From assembly GCF_000611645.1 (NCBI RefSeq), contig NW_014011678.1:1-11179 (forward strand): DNA of 11,179 nucleotides, given 5' to 3'. Under the pieces are notes generated by a model, which saw only the letters and a program-made list of their open reading frames with translations, ran no database searches and was not told the DNA's origin. Positions 5,911 through 11,179 of this stretch are shown here, in pieces (position 1 is the stretch's first letter; each line of letters opens with the position of its first letter). A program made the translations under genes and the position numbers. Origin of the DNA: Monoraphidium neglectum (lineage: Eukaryota > Chlorophyta > Chlorophyceae > Sphaeropleales > Selenastraceae).

Positions 5911-8900
5911 ATGGGGGGCGTCCTGCGGACCCTGCGCCGCGTCAACGCCCACACCTGCCAGCGGCGGCGGGAGGTGCTCGACACGCGGCAGCCGCAGCGC
6001 GAGTTCCTCGGGCCGGACGGTTCCATAGCATACTTCAAGAATGCGCAGGTGGGGGCGGGCGCGGTGGCAGGCGAGTTGTTGCGCTCGCATGCGTCGTCTC
6101 GCGCTTGCGCATGCCTCGTGTCTGCACAAATCCAAGCGGGCGCCGCATTTTGGCGCGCATGTAGACGCAAAGCGCAGTTCGAGGGTGTGCTGCGCAGCGT
6201 CCCAAATGCGCACGAGCTGCTTCACCAATAAACCGGACCAGCCCAGTTGATGCCTGAGCAGGAGCGGCGCAAGCAAGGTGGTGCATGCTTGCCTGCATGC
6301 GGGCGCATGCTGGCAAGGCCGCGAATCGCATGCAGGCACGCACGCACATGCTCATGCACACCAACGCCCATGTACACTCCCCAGGGTTATGAGATCGCAT
6401 CTTACTACTGGCCTGCCAAGACTGCCACCCCCAAAGGCATCATCATCATAGTGCACGGCCAGGGTGCGCCGCATGGCATGCGCAGAGGCAACTTGGGCAT
6501 GGCAGCATGGCATGCTCCTAAGCCAACAGCGGTAGCGGGAGGCAGCCGCGGCTGCAGTCGCAGTTGCACAGGGCTGACGCACCCCCGTGGTGGCGGCCGC
6601 GTGGGGCCATCATCACCCCACAAGTGGGGGTTGGCTGGCGTCGCTACGGGCCAGCAGGAGCGCCTGACGCAATGCAGCGCAGCGGGCGCCTTCAGGTGTC
6701 CTGCGCGGCCCGCTGCCCCCCTGGCCCCTGCCCACACGGGGTTGGACGCCCTGATGCGCTGTGTGAAAATTGGGTGCAAACACCCTGGATCAACACCACC
6801 CATTCCCGCAGGGGCATACCTGGTTTATGAGTACTGCCGTACTGTCGGCGTGGGCAACCCCAAGCGCTACGACGGCAGCTGGGTCCAGATGATGAACGAC
6901 GCCGGGTACAGCGTCGCGGGTGAGGGATCACGCGCGGCAGCTTTTTGATTTGGCCGCCTGGGGACAGGGCCTCGTCTTGGTTTGCGGGGCAGCCTGCCGC
7001 CTGGACTGGTGTTTTGGGGAAATGGGGTCGGCGCGGTGCGCCATCACTCAGTGCATGTACGCCTCCTCCCACTCATACACCCCAAAACATTGCCGCCCAA
7101 TACCCGCACTGGCATGCGATGCACCTTTAAAGCGCATCGCTCACCCGCCACGTGCTCCCTCCCTGGCACCCCCCCTTTGCCCTGCGCTCCCAAGGCATTG
7201 ACAACCAGGGCACCGGCCGCAGCGGCGGCCTGTTTGGATATGTGGAAGACTTCCGCCACTTTGTCGACGACCTGCTGCAGCTGTGCAAGACGCTTCAGGC
7301 CTCGGGGGCGCCCCAGGGCTTCGGGCCCGGGCTGCCGCTGTTCGGGCTGGGCGCGTCGCTGGGCGGCTGCATTGCTCTGCAGGCGTCGATGCGGCAGGTG
7401 CGGAGGGGCGGCGCAAAAGAAGGGGGGGAGGGTGCGGACGGGCGGCGAGCTGTGAGCAAGGGCGCATGATGTTCGTGTGTGTGGGCAGGCACTTGCCGCC
7501 TGCTGTCGGTGAAACGGTCGCGCTGGCCTCTAGATCAATGCGGAGGCCCACTTTCTGAGGCATGCCGCCCAGTTGCTTGTGCACTTGCTCCACGAGCGCC
7601 ACCCACGCGCCCGCTCGCGGCTCTGCGCCCCCTTCCCCTGCGCAGCCGTCCCTGTTCCAGGGCCTGGTGCTGCTGGCGCCGATGCTGTCGCTGGAGCGCG
7701 TCAAGCGGAGGGGCGCAAACTGGCTGCTGCTGTGAGCGCGGGGTTTGCGGTCTGGGGTGGACTTGGGGCCGGGGTGGCATGCGGTCGGGGCTCACCCTGG
7801 CATAAGTCAGCCGAGCTGCGGGTGCCAGGCGGCCCTGCCCTTTGTCCCTGTTGCCTCACCATTCCTGCCGACTCAGCATCTCAGACGCAGCTGCCTGGGT
7901 CCCGGGCGCCCCAACCCTCCCCGCTGCAAATCCCCCTGCCCCCAACACACACACCGCAGGCCCATCAGCCACGTGCTGAGCGCGCTGGTGCCCACCTGGC
8001 CGATCGTGGCCACCCCGAAGAACCACACGTACCCAGAGCTCCAGGCCGACTGGTAGGGCCAGATCGTGGTCCCCTCTGAGGGGCCGCTCGTGACACACAC
8101 TGGGCTGTCCCCAGGACAGCGACGCAGGCCGTCCGCGTCGCCGTGCCCGCTGCGTCGGTGGCTCGTGCCGCTTGGTCGTGCCCTGGTTGCTCCGCTCAAA
8201 CTCGCCACCGCCCGCCTTGCCACAGCTTGCCTGGTGTGATTCAATCCACCTGTACACAAAGCGCCCGCGCGGACCGCCACGCTCTCCCCGCACCGGCGCC
8301 GCAGGGACACGGACCCAGTGTCTTACCACTACCCCACGCGCGTGCGCATCGCGTGCCAGCTGCTGGCCGCCTGCGACTGGCTGGCGCCGCGCATGGAGAG
8401 CGTGTCGACGCCCCTCATCATCTTCCACTCGGAGAACGACACGTGAGGGAGGGGGCGCCGGCGGCCCCAAGGGTCGTCACAGCGCGCGTCACGCGCGGTC
8501 GCGGCTGCACCTAATCACTGGCTGTGGATTCGTCGCTGTATTGCTTGCGAGCAAGTGGGCACGCATTTTCGCAACACGCACGCATTTAAGCTGTTGAATC
8601 CGTGCGCATCGCGCTCTTGGCTGTTGATGCGCTCGCACACTTGCGTCCGCACCCGCATATGCACGCGAGCACCCACCCATGCACACGCTCGCATGCGCAC
8701 GCCCGCTGATCGCCTCTCCCCTCCTTCTCGCTGTTGCCGCCCCCATGGCGCATCTGCAGCATGACAGACCCTGACGGCTCAAAGGAGCTGTACGCGCGCG
8801 CCCAGGTGCGGCGCCCCGCCCGCCCAAGAGCGCCCGCAGTGGCTCCCGGCTGCAGGGACACCCCCTCGTGGGCGACTCATGGGCCAGTCCATCACCCTGC

Positions 8901-9191
8901 AGCTTGAGCTGCGTCACCCGCCCTCCGGCGCATGTGTATTGCACGCGCAGCACGAACCAAGGCCCCCACCCCGTACACACCTGCAACACAACCAAGAAAC
9001 CCCGTGCTCAACGGCATGTCATCTATTCTCAGGTGAAGGACAAGACGCTGCGGCTGGTCAACACCTTCTGGCACATCCTGCCCAAGGAGCCCAGCAACGA
9101 GGCCGTCCTCTCGGAGGTGCTCTCCTGGATGAACGCACGCCTCGCGCCGCGCCCCGCGCCCGTCAAGGCGCTCGCCGCGGCGGCGCGCTGA
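5911..9191 (+). CDS. Monoacylglycerol lipase / caffeoylshikimate esterase-type alpha/beta hydrolase, nine exons
   Basis: Exons are 5911-6048, 6385-6463, 6812-6919, 7195-7397, 7646-7731, 7960-8052, 8305-8442, 8760-8805 and 9033-9191; all eight introns are GT-AG and every junction keeps frame, giving 349 residues. IIIIVHGQG (65-73) is the oxyanion-hole motif. GYSVAGIDNQGTGRSGG (104-120) is the strand and loop typical of plant MAGL and CSE enzymes. LFGLGASLGGCIAL (157-170) carries the nucleophile Ser163. VLLAPMLSL (184-192) precedes the lid region. STPLIIFHSENDTMTDP holds the acid Asp281, and NTFWHILPKEP holds His311. These serine hydrolases free a fatty acid or hydroxycinnamoyl group from a small ester. 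An alga without lignin is more likely to use it on monoacylglycerols or lysolipids, but the substrate is inferred. No membrane helix or clear signal peptide is seen; the N-terminus is Arg-rich. ATG 5911 is the first in its frame for 400 bases. The tail after MNAR is an Ala/Pro-rich extension. Confidence 0.93.
6087..6515 (+). repeat. Cluster of GCATGC palindromes in hydrolase introns 1 and 2
   Basis: GCATGC occurs at 6087, 6109, 6283, 6295, 6305, 6328, 6476 and 6510, all within introns 1 and 2 of the hydrolase gene. Further copies lie in introns 3, 4, 5 and 7 (7112, 7560, 7777 and 8691), and none in its exons. The stretch 6281-6345 is a dispersed array of this word mixed with GCACG units. Confidence 0.7.
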
Positions 9192-10670
9192 GCGGCGGGC
9201 GTGGGGGTCGAAGGCGCTCGACTCCGCGGGCGGCGGGGCGCCTGAGATGTGGCTTCTGCCCTTGTGGGGGTGAGCTTGGGTCCCCATGCGGCCCCGAGGT
9301 GGGGAAGGTGGGCGGGCGCTGGCACACTGCGCCCGCCCGCAACTGACGTGGACTGTCTAGATGAAAGCGCAGCCGCAGGCGCCATTCGACACGACACGGC
9401 CTCCGCTTGCGCGCAGGCGCGTGTGTTTCCGTAAACTGAGCGCCAAGCAGGCTGTACTGCATTGCTATCTTGTGAGTCTTAGCTTTGAACGAGGTTCCCG
9501 CGAGATGGGGTGCCTCACAGATTTGCTGAGGGGTGCCGTGACCCCATCAACTCCCAACTTCATCAAGTGCGCGAGTGCCACGGGCCGCGGTGTGGTGGAG
9601 CAGTGATGCAGCGCCGCAAGGCCTTGCGTCGCCAGCCCCATCTTGCCGCCCGCCCACCCGCTCGTGCCCGGGCGAGGCTGCGGCGCGTGCTGCAATCCTG
9701 GTTTGCTCTACGCAGCCGGCGCCTCCCGCCAACCGCGCGCCTGTTGCTCTTTGCGGCGCTGTGAGACCGCCGGTCGTGTCTACCCCTGATCCTGTTGCCT
9801 ACACCCTTCCAACGTGCAGCGGAGAGATTCTCAATGTTCCGCTAGCGCGTGCATCCACGGCTGCGCAGGTGCCAGGCCAGCCGCAAAGCGGGACTGGTGG
9901 AGCCTGCCGTTTTTGAGAGCTGTGCGGCGCCCTGCGCCCTTTTGCGGCCCCTCCCTTCGCACTTGTAAATACCTATCTGGCATGTCCCTGGTCACACCCG
10001 CACACGCAGTACCGTTGCACCCCGCTTGGAGACCGCTTGGATTGCAGCTGCTCAAGCACACCTGGATGACGACATAAGGTGGCAGCACGCGCATTCAACG
10101 CATAGCACAGCATCACACGAGAGACGTTGTTTCAGAATTCATAGGAACCAACGCACACCTCGTCGGCAAGATCTGGATCAGGAAGCGTTCAATTTTCGAT
10201 TGGGGGCAATAGCTGCATGTGCAACTAGCTCATTTTACGGGCGGGCGCAGTGGCTTGTCCTGCATCGCGCCGCTGGTCCATCGCCTAGCTTTTCGCCGTA
10301 CGCCGCACGGGCGAACACTGGAGTGCAGGTGTGGCACCGGCGGCGGTGCCGCACTGAAGCATGGAGGCGTCGAAGGACTCCGCGCGCTCGCGCTTCCGAC
10401 AGCAGCGGCACAATGATCGCACACATCGGCGGAGGGGCGGCGGCGCCAGTACACGGCCATCCGAGCAGCGGCTAGAGCTCGAATCGAACGCAGACAGGCG
10501 AGTCACCTTGGTTCGTAAATTCTTCGAGCATCAAAGCACCCTGAATTTGAAGATTGTCGTTGTTCCAAGCAATTGCCAGTGCCATGCTTGCCCCGCCTGT
10601 GCAGCCCTGGCTCCTTCCCCCGCCTGGAGAGGCATCAACATGCGTATTACACGCGACCCTGGCACACGGA
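9192..10670. other. Long stretch between the hydrolase and the right-edge gene, no confident gene
   Basis: This should contain the hydrolase 3' UTR and the upstream region of the right-edge gene. A TGTAA word at 9964-9968 is a possible poly(A) signal. Frames with ATG starts exist, such as 9361-9606 (81 residues) and 10361-10732, but they show weaker third-position GC bias than the genes and no family motif. AT-richer patches occur near 9430-9500, 10090-10230 and 10500-10580. Unrecognised 5' exons of the right-edge gene could lie here. Confidence 0.5.
9964..9968 (+). terminator. Candidate TGTAA poly(A) signal for the hydrolase gene
   Basis: TGTAA lies about 770 bases past the hydrolase stop and is the only plus-strand copy I found in this gap. 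The implied 3' UTR is long but within the range seen in green algae. Confidence 0.3.
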
Positions 10671-11179
10671 ATGCCCACCTACCGTGCCGCACCCGCCCGG
10701 TCAAAACCCCGACGCCGCAGATACATCTCTGATGACGAGCTCGACGGCACAACCGCCGGCGACGAGGACGGCCCGCGGCCCCTGTCGCGCGGCGCTGACC
10801 TGGCGGCCCTCCTGCGCGACACCGAGCCGCTCTACGCGCAGTCGCACTACCGCCACCGCGCGCTGCTGCAGCCCGGCAGCGGCGACATGGCGGCGCCGGC
10901 GGACGCTGACGTGGCGGCGGCGGAGGGGCTGATGGCGCTGGACCTTCGGTCATTAGCCGAGAGCCTGGCGGCGCTTCCGATTGGGGAGCTGCTGGGGGTG
11001 AGGGACGAGTACGTATTGGAGGAGGGCGGCCTGGAATCGCCGGTGACCTGGGCAGCCGGCGCGGCCCCAGGCGCGGTGCAGGCAACGGCAGTGGCGGCGC
11101 CGGCGAAGCAGGCGCCTGCGCCGGGCGCCGGCGCGCTGCCGCCGGCACTGGCGGCCGCCGCCGCGGCGCGCTCGGCGGC
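10671..11179 (+). CDS. N-terminal part of an unrecognised protein (runs off the right edge)
   Basis: An ATG at 10671 opens a frame that stays open for 169 codons to the window edge, with strong third-position GC bias from about 10720 onward. It begins MPTYRAAPARSKPRRRRYIS, goes straight into DDELDGTTAGDED, then an ordered-looking part: LAALLRDTEPLYAQSHYRHR (about 44-63) and SLAESLAALPIGELLGV (about 94-110). The end is Ala/Pro-rich and probably disordered. The RRRR patch could be a nuclear localisation signal, and SDDE fits a casein kinase 2 site. I do not recognise the family. The frame is also open upstream to an ATG at 10584, which would add 29 residues. A good acceptor (CCGCAG, ending at 10718) just before the YISDDELD codons means the first exon could lie further upstream, with the basic stretch being intron. 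Confidence 0.55.
   Translation, partial: MPTYRAAPARSKPRRRRYISDDELDGTTAGDEDGPRPLSRGADLAALLRDTEPLYAQSHYRHRALLQPGSGDMAAPADADVAAAEGLMALDLRSLAESLAALPIGELLGVRDEYVLEEGGLESPVTWAAGAAPGAVQATAVAAPAKQAPAPGAGALPPALAAAAAARSA

Noticed and set aside
6227..6232. AATAAA poly(A) signal
   Set aside because: It lies in the middle of hydrolase intron 1, and the coding frame continues clearly in exon 2. Premature polyadenylation is possible but has no support.
8225..8250. A tRNA T-loop-like sequence (GATTCAATCC)
   Set aside because: There is no matching A box, acceptor stem or anticodon arm nearby, and it lies in hydrolase intron 6.
8655..8662. GCATATGC, a match to the PHR1/PSR1 site GNATATNC
   Set aside because: It lies in hydrolase intron 7 within a GCAT-rich tract, far from the VTC1 and phosphatase promoters, so chance is the simpler reading.
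9361..9606. An 81-residue ATG frame on the plus strand
   Set aside because: Third-position GC bias is weaker than in the genes, there is no motif, and it lies where the hydrolase 3' UTR is expected.
10361..10732. A 123-codon ATG frame before the right-edge gene
   Set aside because: It overlaps the right-edge gene in another frame, I found no suitable donor to join it in phase with the YISDDELD exon, and its codon bias is poor beyond about 10500.

Overview
The window is nuclear DNA of a GC-rich eukaryote, most likely a green alga. Three genes can be rebuilt across many short GT-AG introns of about 120-350 bp. Exons are strongly GC-biased at third codon positions, and TGTAA-type poly(A) words lie downstream of some genes. 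A VTC1-type polyphosphate polymerase subunit fits an alga better than a land plant, because land plants are not known to carry the VTC complex. A trebouxiophyte such as a Chlorella or Coccomyxa relative is my inference; I cannot fix the genus.

Layout: (1) 2-211, plus strand, the last codons of an Ala/Pro-rich protein. (2) 212-1363, no convincing gene, but an orphan CCAAT/TATA pair and a dense TGAC repeat. (3) 1364-3510, plus strand, a five-exon Ppx/GppA-family phosphatase (exopolyphosphatase or pppGpp phosphatase type). (4) 4074-4926, minus strand, a three-exon VTC1 (DUF202) gene encoding a complete 143-residue, three-helix membrane protein. (5) 4927-5910, the shared upstream region of two divergent genes. 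(6) 5911-9191, plus strand, a nine-exon alpha/beta hydrolase of the plant monoacylglycerol lipase / caffeoylshikimate esterase type, with Ser163, Asp281 and His311 as the apparent triad. (7) 9192-10670, mostly non-coding. (8) 10671 to the window end, plus strand, the start of an unrecognised protein with a basic patch followed by an acidic CK2-like site.

The main point of interest is that genes 3 and 4 are convergent neighbours. One resembles a polyphosphate-cleaving enzyme and the other is a subunit of the polyphosphate-making VTC complex, so the two sides of polyphosphate turnover sit tail to tail, about 560 bp apart. Their candidate poly(A) signals, on opposite strands, lie within 25 bp of each other. 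The hydrolase may link to the same stress biology, since algae often handle phosphate and lipid together under nutrient limitation, but that is only inference.

All gene models come from reading splice sites and family motifs by eye. Exon joins are well supported by protein continuity. Start codons and UTR limits are less certain.
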